The notes under the pieces were generated by a model. The model ran no database searches. It saw nothing but the letters and a program-made list of their open reading frames with translations, and was not told where the DNA came from. This document shows positions 34,511 to 48,104 of a stretch of 64,000 nt of DNA, one piece after another. Position 1 is the first letter of the stretch. Each line of letters begins with the position of its first letter. The position numbers and the translations under genes are program-made. The stretch lies in assembly GCA_038025085.1 (NCBI GenBank), contig CM076153.1:6293501-6357500 (forward strand), given 5' to 3'. The stretch is from Tetragonia tetragonoides. Lineage: Eukaryota > Streptophyta > Magnoliopsida > Caryophyllales > Aizoaceae.

Positions 34511-36062
34511 AGTTGATCTAATATCCTCTTATGGCCTGGTTGGCTGGTTCTCATCTGTGTAACTGATACAGTGGTAATTTTGTTTCCCTTTAATCTACAT
34601 CTGAGTATCATATTTTCTGTTTTGTTTTTGAATATATATTTCTTTGCTGGTGATAACCGTGATAAGTTAAGCTGCAAGATCATTACGATAAACCTCTCTC
34701 TGTCTTACAACTTTACTTTTGATAAGTTAGTCTGGTTCAGTGACTTATCTCCTTGTTTGTCATGAAATAGTAGCTGGCTACTCTCAGAGCTTTACTGCCT
34801 GACCATACTTTGCCACACCGTGATTCCAATGATGTCAATAGAGTGTGCTGTTTGTGCCTTGAATTTCTACATTTGGTGAAAAGCGGGGGCCGACTGTGTT
34901 GTAATGTAGAAGCGTAATATTTGACACGATTACTCCGATGCCTGTACTGAGGTTCTCATCTAGAGTGTGGTGGTGGTTCTTTTTTGGGGAAAGGGGGGCA
35001 GGTGTTTAGATGTACACAGAGACAGCGTCACCCCTGCCATTCTACTAATGTGGTTGTCTAGATCCTTGACTGGAAAGCATTGGCTTTCTACATAATATAT
35101 GAACAAAAGGAATCCTATAAAAGCTCTTCTAAGTTTTATTAAGTCTATTGGAAAGATAGAATGCTTCCAGTATAGTGTCTACGATTACAAATGTAATTTT
35201 GTATACGTTGGATCCTTATATGCCACAGGATGAAGGCCTCTTGAATTGGCTTGATGTTTTTGTTTGGCGTAGTTTTATATTGACAAGTATTGGTGCCCTT
35301 TTCGTTTTGAACCAAGTTTAGAGTGAGATCTGGATTTCTTTTTTTTTTTGGGATATAGCAATTAGTCAGGACTCAGGACAACCCAACAAGTTGGTTAAGG
35401 ACTGATCGAAAGAATTCAACCAAACAAGGAAACCAGAGCAATGCTTACAAAATTAGCCATGAAATTTGCAACCAGATCAGCCTCTCTAAAGCAATGCAAA
35501 ATTTCAACCTTATATAAAGAAATGTAAATCATTTTCGCAATCTCTCACGGAATATGCCACTCACCTCCGATGACTTCATTTCGTGGGATAAAACAAAGTG
35601 GACGGCATGTCATGTCTTCCTTAGTCATGTATTTCCTCTGTTTTATGAGGGGCATGACTGTTTATTTATTGAGTCGTTTAATGGACCAACCACTAAGGGT
35701 AACTTGTATTCTTTAGAGGGGTGACACCATCGTATGGATCAAATCCTTATAGGTGACTTTAACATGGTCCGTTGTATGGACCAAGTTCATGAAAGAATTT
35801 GCTTACTCCTTTATTTTGGTGGTGTTCTTTTCCTAATTTTAAACAGACTATAAGTTTAGTACTCATCATCATATCATAATATATGAAAGCTATGTTTTTT
35901 TTAACTAGATGGAACTGCATTAATTTGATGTAAATTGATGATGTGACTGAATTGAACAAGATTTTTTGCCCTTATCACTTTATCAAAACTAGAACATGGA
36001 AATGGGCTGTGTTGGGTTCATGTTTGCTTCGTAGATAAACTTGCCAGAATCCGAACACTGAT
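34511..36062. other. ALG1 3' region and intergenic; LINE tail trace
   Basis: The 3' UTR of ALG1 should start here. At about 35340-35560 a T-run followed by GGGATATAGCAATTAGTCAG and GACAACCCAACAAG resembles the 3' end of another plant L1 family on the minus strand. Otherwise no gene is seen. Confidence 0.45.
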
Positions 36063-36080
36063 AAATGACTTAAATATCTT

Positions 36081-37057
36081 TTTTTTTTTTTTAGATAAGA
36101 AAAACTTTTTATTAATCAAATCATGAAAGAGTACAAAATGGAGAATAAGATATCCTCAAAGTACAAGAATAAGAGTAAACTATCTATAAATCACGCCAAT
36201 GACGTTGAATGACCGTCAGTGGCACCCCCTTGAAGGCACCAGCCGCCTTCGCCCACATGGATGCCAAATAAACTATATGTTCCCAAACTAGATCGGTACT
36301 CTTTCCCTTGTCAGAGAAAATCCTCGAGTTCCTCTCTAGCCAAGTGCACCAAAAAATAGCTAAACAGGCACACCGCCACAACATCCTACCCTCCTTCCCC
36401 CTCCGCATAGCAGCAAAACGCATCCGTAGGAATTGCCCCACAGTAGCAGGGCACACAAAAGGCTCCCCACACAACAGCCGATCCCACAGAGCCCTCGCAA
36501 AATTACACAATACAAACAAGTGCAAGCAACTCTCTCCGTCCTGCCGACACATCACACACATGCTGGGAAGGAGACACATATGTGGCCTCTGCCGTTGCAC
36601 CATATCACAAGTATTCACCTTACCTAGCACCAAAGTCCACACAAAAGCACGAACCTTTAGAGGAACCTTGGACTTCCAAATATAAGAGGAAAGGGGAAAA
36701 TGTGGAAATTGAGACGGAAGGCTAATATGATGGAGGAAGGACTTGGAAGAAAAAACCCCACAGGAGTCCCCAATCCAAGTCCGAGAATCGTCCCTAGGGA
36801 CGAGAAGCCTAGAGTGGAGGACACCCAGGAGGGAAACGAGTTCCTCGATTTCTATATCCCGAGGTGGTCGTCGAAAGTGAAGGTTCCAGGAACCACCAAC
36901 CTCTGAGTAAAAATCAGCCACCGGTGCCCCATGAAGAGTGGACAAACGAAAAACCCGCGGATATGTAGAAGAGAAAGCAGTTTCCCCATTCCACACATCC
37001 TCCCAGAACCGAACCCGTTGACCATTACCCACATTATACCTGACCAGGGGAAAGAAC
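36081..37057 (-). mobile_element. 5'-truncated L1-type LINE with perfect 18-bp target duplication
   Basis: The minus-strand frame 36184-37059 stays open over most of the insert and encodes the C-terminal part of an L1-type ORF2. It has a region with WEDVWNGETAF, then the zf-RVT domain [15 protein letters not shown] (here [18 protein letters not shown]) and CVMCRQDGESCLHLFVLC, then CTWLERNSRIF. The poly-A tail is the T-run at 36079-36092. AAATGACTTAAATATCTT flanks it at 36063-36080 and 37058-37075. The intact frame and perfect duplication make it a young insertion, younger than the copy at 17977. Confidence 0.93.
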
Positions 37058-37075
37058 AAATGACTTAAATATCTT

Positions 37076-38180
37076 AAACATTGACTACACCCTTTTCATA
37101 ATCTTGTCAACTTGTTGAACCTTTAATTGATTCAGCTAAACTAGTTTTGCAACAACAAAACAACTCATTTAACAAGAAATTAGCAAAATGACTCAAAAAA
37201 AAAATAATTAAAACCTTCTACATTGAGCTTCCTTTGATATACTAAATAAATGGCTTCAGAAAATTGTATATTACACAATTGTGAATAGAACAAGTGCATA
37301 TCTAGGTCAAGATAATTGGCAGCACCAGACTAATTGGTCATTTTACTGGTGTCATTTGTTGCCTTTTGGCCTAATTGCTTATAAGGAGCTGTCATACCAA
37401 CATTTCGAAAAGCTTAAGTGGTCCATTCAACACTTCTCATTAGATTCCTAGTTCTTCGGCAATCTTCCAAAATTCAATTTACTAGTAATATCTTGTTAGC
37501 ATAGGGAAGCTAAGATTACATCTTTTGGTGAGTCATTGGAAACCCTTCTTTCTCAGCTATCACCAGCTTAGGTTTGGCTGAGTTTATATCCCCTAAGATT
37601 CATTATTTGAACTTGCATATATAGTTATACTATGTGTACAATGCAAATACCAAAATTTTCATATGCTGCTTGTTTGAAGGACCTATGCTTCTTGTTGAAT
37701 GATCTCGAGTAGTATTAGAAGAAAAAGTTCAATATTATGTGCTAAAACTTGTTGTAGATTATGTATTATTATTATTCTTTTTTTTTGTGGCATGTGTATG
37801 TTATGTTTCGAATTCTAGCAATAGATTCTGTTATGTTTTGAAATATTTTGGTTAATAATTGTATAGTATTTCATATAAATTATAATACCCCAAAATTTTC
37901 CTCTTACTAAAAAAAAAAAAAAAAAAAAAAAAAACAGAAAATAGAGGACCTGGGTTGGAGTGTCTTGTTTAATAAAGTACGTCGATGTAATAGTACAACC
38001 ATTCGTGGAGAACTTGATAAAGTTACGAATACGTAATATTCCATTTGACTATATGATATTATGATGTGAAATGTAAAATCTTTTTATCAGCTTTACAAGT
38101 GTGTTGTGACATGACACTGGTAGTGTGAGTTCTAGTTTCGTACTTTCAGTTTTGGCGAAATCAACCTTCCAGAGGTTAGA
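37076..38180. other. Intergenic, no gene recognised
   Basis: AT-rich sequence with an A-run at about 37910-37934. Nothing else can be supported. Confidence 0.5.
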
Positions 38181-38257
38181 GTGTGTTCTTTATTGCAGAA
38201 TCGAGCTCCTCTGAACTGAAGTGAACCGATTCTAAAATATGTTAGAAAAGAACACAC
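38181..38257. mobile_element. Small MITE, GTGTGTTCTT family
   Basis: The ends GTGTGTTCTTTATT and GAAAAGAACACAC are inverted. The interior holds CTGAACTGAAGTGAA. Relatives lie at 40115, 41883 and 63809. Confidence 0.6.
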
Positions 38258-38401
38258 CCCTAATCCTCTTTATGTTTGTTGGCATATAAATTCCCTTGCG
38301 AACATGTTATATTCCCTTTTCTGGCCTCTTCCTGCATGTTCTCTCCATATAATGGTGTGATTAATCTATTAGTAATGTGCCAAAACTGCCAGTCCTTTTC
38401 A

Positions 38402-38550
38402 CAACAACATTACAACAACAACATTACCCCAGTGCCTCCAAAGAGGCTCCCGCCTAGGCAGGGTAAGGGAGGGTCGGTTGTACGCAGCCTTACCCCTGTG
38501 AGTCTCACAGAGAGGCTGTTTCCGTTTGACCCGAGATCCGAAGTGCGACG
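38402..38550 (-). mobile_element. Au-type SINE
   Basis: The minus strand reads GAAACAGCCTCTCTGTGAG, GGGGTAAGGCTGCGTACA and ends in a TTG-rich tail, the layout of the Au SINE family of flowering plants. A perfect 17-bp target duplication ACTGCCAGTCCTTTTCA flanks it (38385-38401 and 38551-38567). Confidence 0.92.
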
Positions 38551-39020
38551 ACTGCCAGTCCTTTTCAGTGGTGGTATAATATTGGTAAGTAACAAATGAA
38601 ATATTTGGCTTGCCAGTGTCAGCAGTGTTGTTGCAGCTGCAGTGGCCTAATGACTACCTGAAAGGGCACCAAAGACACCCATGTGAGCTGGTGTTAGACT
38701 GGCTGGTTAGTTTGCACTTTGCAGTGGCTAATGTTTTTTGCTGTTTCAGGTAACAAACAATGATTAATTAATGATTTAAATGTATAGATTCGATTGACTG
38801 ACATCATGCTGAATATTTTGACTTTGTGTTTGCATTTGCATGAGATCGAATTGTGTATGTGGCAGTAACAATGTGACCTGCAATGCAAATACGTGTTTAT
38901 GGCAGAAACTTCTAATGCCTACCTCGTATTCAGTATGGGTATAGTTAATACCTTATTCTACTCCTGAAATAGTGGGAAATTCCATATCAGGAAAAGAAAA
39001 AAGAAATAGTGGAAATTTTT

Positions 39021-39189
39021 TTTGCGTATCTTTTGAATGAATGCAATTCAAAGTCTGGATTTTTATATGGGTTTTTATGGAAGCCCCTATCAAATTCAGG
39101 GCTGTTTGCGTATCTTTTGAATGAATGCAATTCAAAGTATGGAATTTTATATGGGTTTTTATAGAAGCCCCTATCAAATTCAGGGCTGT
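39021..39189. repeat. Tandem duplication, 84-bp unit, two copies
   Basis: TTTGCGTATCTTTTGAATGA begins both copies (39021 and 39105), which differ at only two or three positions, so the duplication is recent. Confidence 0.93.
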
Positions 39190-39754
39190 GGTTAGTCAAG
39201 TTTTTTTCATCTGATTGCGTGACAAAATCCCGGCATGTCCGGTGGTGATGACCTGATTGCAGCATTGGCTGGTTGCTAGCTAGATCATGATTCATGCCAT
39301 GGCTTCTCTGTTTGCTTGTTTGTCAATGCAAGTTCATTGTAATTTCTAGAGGTTTCTAATTTCGGAATTCTAGATAGGATAGGATTGTTCTAAAATTGCG
39401 TCACTGAGTTTGTTTATGTGAGTCCTTCCCGAGTTGAATAAAGACATTGCCACCACACCAGCGGCTATACCCCATGCAAGCTGGATTCTACCACTAATGG
39501 GGAGTGTATAGTTTATGCAGCATGTCTTGTGTGGACTTAGTTCACCGTGGACAAAGTAATTTTGAGGGTGGCTTCAAGTGAAGTAGGGGATGACTCTAGG
39601 TAAAGTAAAGGGGTGGGTTCAGGTGAAATAATTTTGAGGGGTGGCTCAATGTGAAGTAGGGGATGACTCCCGGTGAAGTAGGGGGTGACTCCAAGTATTG
39701 GTCCACCATGGACTAAATCCATACAAGTTTTTGTATGGTTTATGATGTATTCTA

Positions 39755-40051
39755 TCCCTCCGTCCCAAATAAATGTATATGTTGTTGTTTTTGCGCTAAT
39801 TTTAAAAGGAGAGATAAATGTATATGTTGTTGTTTTTGCACAAAGTTTACGACAATAAGAAAAGGGTATAACTTTCCAACATTGCCCTTGCTTTTGGGGG
39901 AATGAAAGAAAGTAGTGTCAGTTGGAGATGGTAATGATATGAGGGTATAAGTGGTAGAAGGTGTTTTAATCCACTTGCTTTAGGAACAATTTATGCATTT
40001 ATTTGGGACAAAGAAGAAAAAAATGTATACATTCCTCTGGGATAGAGGAAG
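39755..40051. mobile_element. Mariner-type MITE (Stowaway-like), degenerate
   Basis: The left end TCCCTCCGTCCCAAATAAAT is matched inverted by ATTTATTTGGGACAAAG and CTGGGATAGAGGAAGTA at the right. The left part AAATGTATATGTTGTTG is duplicated inside the element. Confidence 0.65.
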
Positions 40052-40114
40052 TATATTTTACTCTTTGCACGAAAACAATACTCTATCTCACTCTTGAGTA
40101 TTGACATACATTGA

Positions 40115-40285
40115 GTGTGTTCTTTTCTACCTACTCACTAATTGGTTCATTTCTGTTCAGTGCAGTCAATTTTTGTTCTGCTCTGCTCTGATCAATTATC
40201 TATTTTTTCTCTCTCATATTATTCAGTTTAGTGGATTTTAGTTTAGTTTAGTTCAGTCCAGTCTAATTTTCTGAAAAAGAACGCA
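40115..40285. mobile_element. MITE, GTGTGTTCTT family
   Basis: The ends GTGTGTTCTTTTCT and GAAAAAGAACGCA are inverted. The interior repeats TTCAGT/TTTAGT words. Confidence 0.6.
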
Positions 40286-40498
40286 ATCATTAATTGGGTT
40301 GGAGTGCCTTTTATGATTAGACCATAATTTATTAGAGGGAAAAATCAAACTTGAGATTTGATATATTCATAATCCATGACCTCCATCTTGACCATTAGTG
40401 CAAGAGCTTATTGACACAAGTTATGTGTGTAGATAAATGTACATATTTATAGCAATAAGCCACCAATTGTTGTATTGTTGTCTGTTACCCGCGAGATG

Positions 40499-40622
40499 TG
40501 CTAACGTGCAGTGGTCAAAAAATTCCTTAGCCAGCTTCCTACCGCTTAGTGCGTTGACAGTTGGGGCAAGGGGATTAGTTACTATGGTCGGTGGTTGATA
40601 CCCTTGGCAAAGACCAAAAAAA
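40499..40622 (+). mobile_element. SINE fragment, same family as 49460-49653
   Basis: AATTCCTTAGCCAGCT, GGTCGGTGGTTGATACC and an AAAGACCAAAAAAA tail follow in the same order as in the full-length SINE at 49460. The 5' Pol III boxes are missing. Confidence 0.65.
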
Positions 40623-41882
40623 TATATATACTCTAGTACACACTTTTTTCTGGGTGCAAATATATGTAGTACACACTTTACCATACTATTGAGTTGGGAC
40701 CAAAGGTTGTGTGAAACGCATCTTGTACTAACATTGTATACAAGATGAGAAGTAACATAGAAACTGCAAGGATAATATTTTTGATAAACAGTATACACCG
40801 TTCGTTGTATGAACATCCATATAAAAAACATTCACAAAAGATTTGTTTTCTGATTTGTTTTTTTCCTTATCACCTTTGACTGTAGTACAGTAGTACTACT
40901 GTTAGTTAAGAGACTGAAGACAGTTGTTCTTACATTGTTTGCATTAAAAAAGTGATCTAAACGCGTAAAGAAGATTAGGAAGATAAAATCTTGGCATGCA
41001 TAATAATCTTCTAACAGTTATCTAGAATCTTTAACCCATTTAAAATGTGCATGGGTATAGTTAGTTAAGGCAATATAATTATCTCTAATGACCGGTTATT
41101 ATTGCGTATGCAATGACGAAGGTTAGGTAGGATTTGGATGGACATTAAGAGAGATAATGTTAATGTAGGCACACTCTGGAAATGAACTGCGATTACTTTT
41201 GTATTAACAAAGGTTGAGATGCTTATCAACGTGGATCGCTGGGTCTAGAAAATAGATGATCGTAGAAGGTTGATCTTTTAGTTTAAGTCTGCCAAGTACA
41301 ATTGCTTGCGCAAGCTTGTCCCTATATTATATATGTATGCACCGTGACAAAGCTTGCTAAACCGCAAGAATCTACTAAATCACTCGAGCTTATACAAAAG
41401 GAAAGTTAATTATACATTCGATAATGCATTGGCTTGAATGATTTGACGTAGGTTGGAGGGGTGAGAACTCTACTTTAATTTGATTTTAGTTACATTTGAA
41501 GTATCATTGAGGACAAGCCTTTTAGCTGATTACACTCGCTCAATATACCTTGTTTTGAACGAAAGTCTTAAGAGAGACATTATACTCATTTTAGCGGTGA
41601 AGTGTTTCTGTGTGTGTGTGTGTTTTTTTTTTTTTTTTGTAGAGTTGTCAGCTGTGAAACATGTCGTGTTGGGGTGACCCGTGTTTGATTTTGTGTCGGT
41701 CTTAAAATATATAATTTTGAAATGAAATCGAAGATAATTACATCTTAAGACAATTTGGTGTAATCCTGTCAGACTCGGATCATTATATTCGTGCCGTGTT
41801 CGTGTTTTTCTCAATAACTTCGCATCGTGTTCGAGTCGTGTCAGATATTGACAACTCTAATTTTTTGTTTTGCTGGATAACA
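40623..41882. other. Intergenic, no gene recognised
   Basis: Only a (TG)n-T tract at about 41608-41638 stands out. Confidence 0.5.
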
Positions 41883-42016
41883 AAGGTGTATTTTTTTTTC
41901 ATTTATTTTAGAATCGATTCATTTCACTTTAGTTCAATGATTTACTTTCTCTCTCACATATTACTACTTATTTCAGTTCTTTGAATTTCAGTTCAGTTTA
42001 GGGAAGAAAACACACT
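41883..42016. mobile_element. MITE, GTGTGTTCTT family (degenerate)
   Basis: The right end GAAGAAAACACACT and interior CAGTTCAGTTTAG match the copies at 38181 and 40115, while the left end is worn. Confidence 0.5.
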
Positions 42017-43634
42017 CTACGAATAGTATATAACCCCAGCCTCCGCATGACAATTTGACTAGCACATATAAACTACGACGACTAGTAAAGAATTTCTCTA
42101 CACAAAAACTTAGGAGCCTCTCTCCGTGTATGGTTGTGACTGTGAAAAACTTGCCCACTTACTCAAAGAACACAGTATTTGTCAAAAAAATGTTGGCCGT
42201 GAGTCTGTGATCTGTGTGCAAATCGGTAGCTAGAGACTACTTTTGGGAAATGGAGATGGTGGTTTCTATTTGTTTCCATTTTTCCATAATATTGATTATA
42301 ATATTATGATAATAAAAAAATAGTTATAAGTATATTAAGATTATGTACGTCATATTGCATAGGATTCAGAGAGCTAGCTAGCATGATATAGTATATTTTA
42401 ATTTTAAAATCTCCTTGTGCCCCCTTTGGGTTATCCCATTGGCCACGTAGTCATCATCTTTGCAGGATTTGCCACAAATTTCCCCAAAAATTGTGGAGAT
42501 GAAGGCGATTTGTGAGGGGCTAAAGACACTTGACATCCCAAATGGAATAAACCCACTTAAATTTCCCATGTTGGTCAAGTATGGGGTTCTTCATTTCATC
42601 CCCATTCCTTTATGTTTGTGGCCTTGCTATTTTCCATCTGCTTTTTCCTTTTTCATTTTGATGGCATGAGCATATATAACGTGATGTATGACGATTGTTG
42701 AATGCCATCATAATATCTCTAATGGATGATGATATCATATCAGGGACTTGAGAATTAACATTACTGAAAATTGGTCATACATTCTTTTACTCACATTTTT
42801 CGGTCTCATTAAACACAAATTGAACGGTGACATTCACTTAACCCTCTTTATCCTAAAAGATTACAAGGTTTTTATCCAAAATACTCCTAACTCATACGTA
42901 GTAACCACAAAGGTCAATTGAATCTTCTACGCTGATTGCAGAGAACATTTCTTGAGTTTACGACTGATGTCTCTCTTAAAAAAAACCCAAACCTCACCTT
43001 TTTCCTTTGAAATATCACATTATCTCTAGGTAAATCATGAAAATCAACGTTAATTTTATATTCCTTCATTGTTGTCACACTAGTCATAAAAATCAACCAT
43101 CTAAAAATCCATATTTGCAAATATCTCGCCTTAAACATTTTCTTTTATTTCTAATGTCACTAAATACCCCTTCCATTTTTTTGATTGTTTGTTTGATTAA
43201 TGTATGCCTCTACTTAATAATTACATGAATGAAGTGTTTATTTATTCCACAATAAACATTACGAGTAGAATAAACAACAAATATTGATCGCTTCATATAT
43301 CTAGCTAGCATGTTAATTATCTGTAGCATCACCATGGTTTCCACGATGATCAATCCACCAACTAAGAATAGCTTTTCTTGAAATTTACGTCATAATGGAG
43401 GAACTATTATGAATTGATTTGACTTTGAAGTCCTTCATTTTGTCAACTCTAAATTAGTCGGTTAACATAAGTCATCGGTTTATGTTTCCACTTTACTTAG
43501 TACCTCTAGTGGAGCATCCTATGTATAAACAATCAGAGTAAGCACCCAACTAATTTAACTGCTTCTCGTAATGCAATCAGCAACATAAATCTATAGTTAT
43601 TTATCTGCATAGTAAATCCAAGTACCCAACATTC
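42017..43634. other. Intergenic; possible short coding fragment at 42384-42560 (minus)
   Basis: The minus frame around 42384-42560 reads FSPSQIAFISTIFGEICGKS and looks more coding-like than its surroundings, but I recognise no family and no splice partners. The rest holds nothing supportable. Confidence 0.3.
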
Positions 43635-43735
43635 AAAAATAACAACAACAACAATCCAGTAAGTATCCCGCCTAGGACGGAGTCTGAGAAGGTCCAGATA
43701 TACGCAGTCTTACCCCTAACTAGTCGCCTAGAACC
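43635..43735 (-). mobile_element. Truncated Au-type SINE
   Basis: AACAACAACAACAATCCAGT, CGCCTAGGACGGAGTCTG and TACGCAGTCTTACCCCTAAC match the Au SINE at 38402. The 14-bp flanks AAGTACCCAACATT and AAGTATCCAACATT (43620-43633, 43736-43749) are a target duplication with one mismatch. Confidence 0.8.
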
Positions 43736-44337
43736 AAGTATCCAACATTATAAACTGAATTAGTGGGCTTTCTTTTTGCATGTATTTACCCTTTTCTTCC
43801 AAGAACACAGTACCATAGATAAGAGAAATGGATGTTGTCCACTATGTTCTTCTTTAATGTTTTTTCCTGATTGAAGTCCCTGCCATTATCATTTGGAAAA
43901 CCATTCTACTGATATGTAACTGAGCTACCGAGTAACTTATCGTGATCTAGATATCTGATGATTAATTTTAATACTTTGGTATATTAGAGTTCAGGTTCGA
44001 TTTTCGGCCCTAGAAGCCTAATAATTGTCACTAGAACCTAATAACCGATCACAAACAACCTAACACTTTCTGACAACAAAATGTAGGCATGACTAATGAC
44101 TTTTTTTTGATAACTAGTGTGCATGTCTGTGTGACAACATACTGGATGTTTCATCTCTTTCTTTCTTTTTTTATAATTTAATGTTTATTGATGGGTTGCC
44201 TTGCTTCTAATTTTGTTGTGATAATTTTCTTTATTTATGAAAATTATTAAGATATTGTGAGGATGGATACCCTCAAGTTATGGTAATAGTCATTCACTGG
44301 CTGTATCGTGTAGTAGCCTTTGATGGAAAAAAAACCT

Positions 44338-46722
44338 CCCAGGGCATCAATGGTCCTCTAGGGTCACGATAGAACCCCCGGAAGCCGAAAACGAAAGATA
44401 TAATCTACGTTTTTTAAGCTTTTGGGAGGCCGCGAACGAAGGTGGATATTTTCGCACCACATCGCACAGAACATCCTTAAGGCACATGGGAGACCCTCGG
44501 GGTTGCTTATCTGATCCTTGATAGGCTTGGAAAGGCGTTTTACGGGACACTAGCGTAAGAGTCAAAACACCAAAGGCATGGGTGATATCGAAGTTCGGGG
44601 ATCCAGATGAGCCTCCCGGAGCACTGAGGATCCTCTAGGGTTATGATAGATCCCCCGGAGAAGTTTAGGCAAAAATGACATCTGGGGCCCGGGAAGCTGA
44701 AAACGAAGGTGGATATTTTCAGACCACATAGCACTAAACACCTCTAGGGGATATAGGAGATCCTCAGGGATGCTTATCTGATCCCTGATAGGCTTGGAAA
44801 GACGTGTTGCGGGACACTAGTGTAAGAGTCGGAACGCCAAAGACATGGGTGATATCGAAGTTCGGGGATCCGGATGACCCTCCTGGAGCACCGAGGGTCC
44901 TCTAGAGTCATGATAGACTCCCGGAGAAGTTTAGGCAAAAATGACACTTGGGCCCCGGGAAGCCGAAAACGAAGGCTCTAATCCACGTTTTTTGGGCTTC
45001 CCGGAGGCCGGAAACGAAGGTGGATATTTTCAAACCACATAGCACTAAACACCTTTAGGACATATAGGAGACCCTCAGGGATGCTTATCTGATCCCTGAT
45101 AGGCTTGGAAAGACGTGTTGCGGGACACTAGTGTAAGAGTCGGAACACCAACTACATGGGTGATATCGAAGTTCGGGGATTCGGATGATCCTCCTGGAGC
45201 ACCGAGGGTCCTCTAGAGTCATGATAGACCCCCGGAGAAGTTTAGGCAAAAATGACACTTGGGCCCCGGGAAGCCGAAAACGAAGGCTCTAATCCACTTT
45301 TTTGGGCTTTCGAGAGGCCGGAAACGAATGTGGATATTTTCAGACCACATAGCACTAAACACCTCTAGGGGACTTAGGAGACCCTCAGGGTTGCTTATCT
45401 GATCCCTTATAGACTTGGAAAGGCGTTTTACGGGACACTAATGTAAGAGTCGGAACACCAAAGGCATGGGTGATATCGAAGTTCGGGAATTCGGATGACC
45501 ATCACTGGAGCATCGACGGTCCTCTAGGGTCATGATAGACCCCCCGGAAAAGTTTAGGCAAAAATGACACCTGGGCCCCGAGAAGCCGAAAACGAAGGCT
45601 ATAATCCACGTTTTTTGGACTTTCGGGAGACTGGAAACGAAGGTGGATATTTTCATACCACATAGCACGAAACACCTCTAGGGGACATGGAAGACTCTCA
45701 GGCTTGCCTATCTGATCCCTGATAGGCTTGAAAATGCGTTTTACGGGACACTAGTGTAAGAGTCGGAACACCAAAGACATGGGTGATATCGAAGTTCGGG
45801 GATCCGGATGACCTTCCCGGAGCACTGAGGGTCCTCTAGGGTCATGATAGACCCCCCGGAAAAGTTTGGAAAAAAATGACACGTGGGCCCCTGGAAGCCG
45901 AAAACGAAGGCTATAGTCCACGTTTTTTAGGCTTCCGGGAGGCCCAAAAACGAAGGTGGATATTTTTGCACCACGTCGCACAGAAAACCCACAAGGGACA
46001 TGGGAGGCCCTCGGTGTTGCTTATTCAGTCCCTGATAGACTTGGAAGGGCGTTTTTCGGGACACTAGTGTAAGAGTCTGAACAGCAAAAGCATGGGTGAT
46101 ACTGAAGTTCCGGGATTCGGATGACCCGCCTAGAGTACCTAGGGTCCTCTAGGGTCATGATAGACCCCCCAGAGAAGTTTGGGCAAAAATGACACCCGGG
46201 CCCTGGGAAGCCGAAAACGAAGGCTATAAACCACATTTCTTGGGCTTCTGGGAGGCCTCGGAACGAAGGTGGATATTTTTGCACCACATCGCAGAGAACA
46301 CATCTAAGGGACATGGGAGGCCTTCGGGTTTGCTTATTCGATCCCTGGTAGGCTTGGAATTGCGTTTTACGGGACACTACCGTAAGAGTCGGAACACCAA
46401 AGGCATGGGTAATGTAGAAGTTTAGGGATCCGGATGATCCTACCGGAGCACCAAGGATCCTTTAGGGTCATAAAAGACCCCCCCGAAGAGGTTTGGGCAA
46501 AAATGACACTTGCACCGTGGAAAGCCGAAAACGATGGCTATAGTCTATGTTTTTTGAGCTTTCGGAAGGCCACGGGACGAATGTGAATATTTTCGCACTA
46601 CATCACACGGAACAACCTTAGGGGACATGGGAGACCTCCGGGGTAGGTTATCAGGTCCTTGGTTTAGGCTTGGAAGGGCTCTTACTTGAAATCGGAGGCT
46701 AATCCACAGTTTTAGCGTTCCG
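44338..46722. repeat. Satellite array, about 8 monomers of about 311 bp (subfamily B)
   Basis: TGATATCGAAGTTCGGGG recurs near 44583, 44851, 45161, 45471, 45785, 46096 and 46411 (period 310-315, one short unit of 268). Subfamily B reads GTGGATATTTTC and GTAAGAGTCGGAACACCAAA where subfamily A has GTGTATATTTTC and GTAAGGGCCGGAACACCGAA. Confidence 0.93.
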
Positions 46723-48104
46723 AACATGACTCCTCACCACCTCTTTCCTCAAAACCTACCCCAAGCCCTCTCTATTATTATAGTGAAGTCTCGTAATTTT
46801 TTCCCATTGTTTTTAGCGATTTCTAATAATTTTCTTGATATTTTTTTTTCTCTTTCTCACCATAACTTTTTAATTAAAAATGAATTCAATAGTTTTAAAC
46901 ATTCAAGTTGGTATATTTGTTCAAAAAAAACAATTTAAAGCAATAAATGGTACTAAGCTTAATAAAGTTGGAGGGGTTATCTTGCAGAGAGAGGAGGTGT
47001 AGATACCAAATACATATTAGCAATCGCAAAGAGAAATACGAATAACCTTACCAAAGTGGGGATTGGTTGTACACGATGATGGACAGATGGTGAACGACGA
47101 TGATGAGATCTAGATACGAACGTTGAACATATGGGAAGGTAGGAGATGTATGGATGGTGTGTGGATCTATCATCTATTCATGAGAGAGTGATTAGCTTTT
47201 TAATTTATTTATTTTTTTGGTTCATCAATTTGAGAGAGAAATTAGCTACTACTCAATTTCTTGGATTTTTAACTCTGACAACATGTGAGAATGAAGGGAA
47301 GGGAAGGAGTCATTGAATTCCATTATGTTTTTGTGACGTCTGATTATTTGCTACTTTCTCGCTTTTTTTTTTTTTTTTTTTTTTTGTTACTGGTGATGAG
47401 TCACATAACACGTCATTTGGCAATCCAACAGTAATGTGGCGAGTTCTGATTTAATCATTACGTTTTAATCTAATTATATAGATTAGGCATTGACTAATGG
47501 CTAATGACTATATTTCAAAACAACTCAAATCGATATAAAATATCTTTGTTTTCCCCTCGAAAGAAAAAAGGAGGAGTTGACTATAGGTTTTAGCCATAGT
47601 CCACACTCCACTGAGTGAACAAGTATCTACATATAAATACGACATGTTCAATGTATGACTAATTTCATGCTTAAATGGCTAGTACATTTTACGCGGCTAT
47701 GACTTAATGAGACTCTCTTTCAAGTTTCAACATAAAGAAAAAAAACAACAATTTTTAAATTTGTTCACGTGATTATATGGTGGGAAAAATGGACGACGGA
47801 AAATGGTCGGCTGTAATGATTGTTAAGACTAAGACTAGAGTGTCAACTTGAAAATCTTTACAAATGAAGTTAGTTGTCGTGCCTTTAGTTTTGGACATGA
47901 AAATCCAACCAAAATCCTTAGCCGCGCCGTCCGTTTAACTTTTCTTTGGCCAAAGCAGCCGCGTTTCCCATGTTATGACCTCTAATTAAGCATTGAACGA
48001 GAGGCTAGACAAAATAGAGAGCTACTTTGGTCCCCCTTGTGTTTGACAACCTACCTAATCAATTCTCAGCCTTAAACTTTGTAAAGCATCGACAACTTTG
48101 TTAA
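46723..48104. other. Intergenic, no gene recognised
   Basis: Contains a T-run at about 47365-47387. No coding signature was found. Confidence 0.5.

Noticed and set aside
36308..36906. Plus-strand frames opposite the LINE at 36081
   Set aside because: Antisense of the zf-RVT coding sequence.
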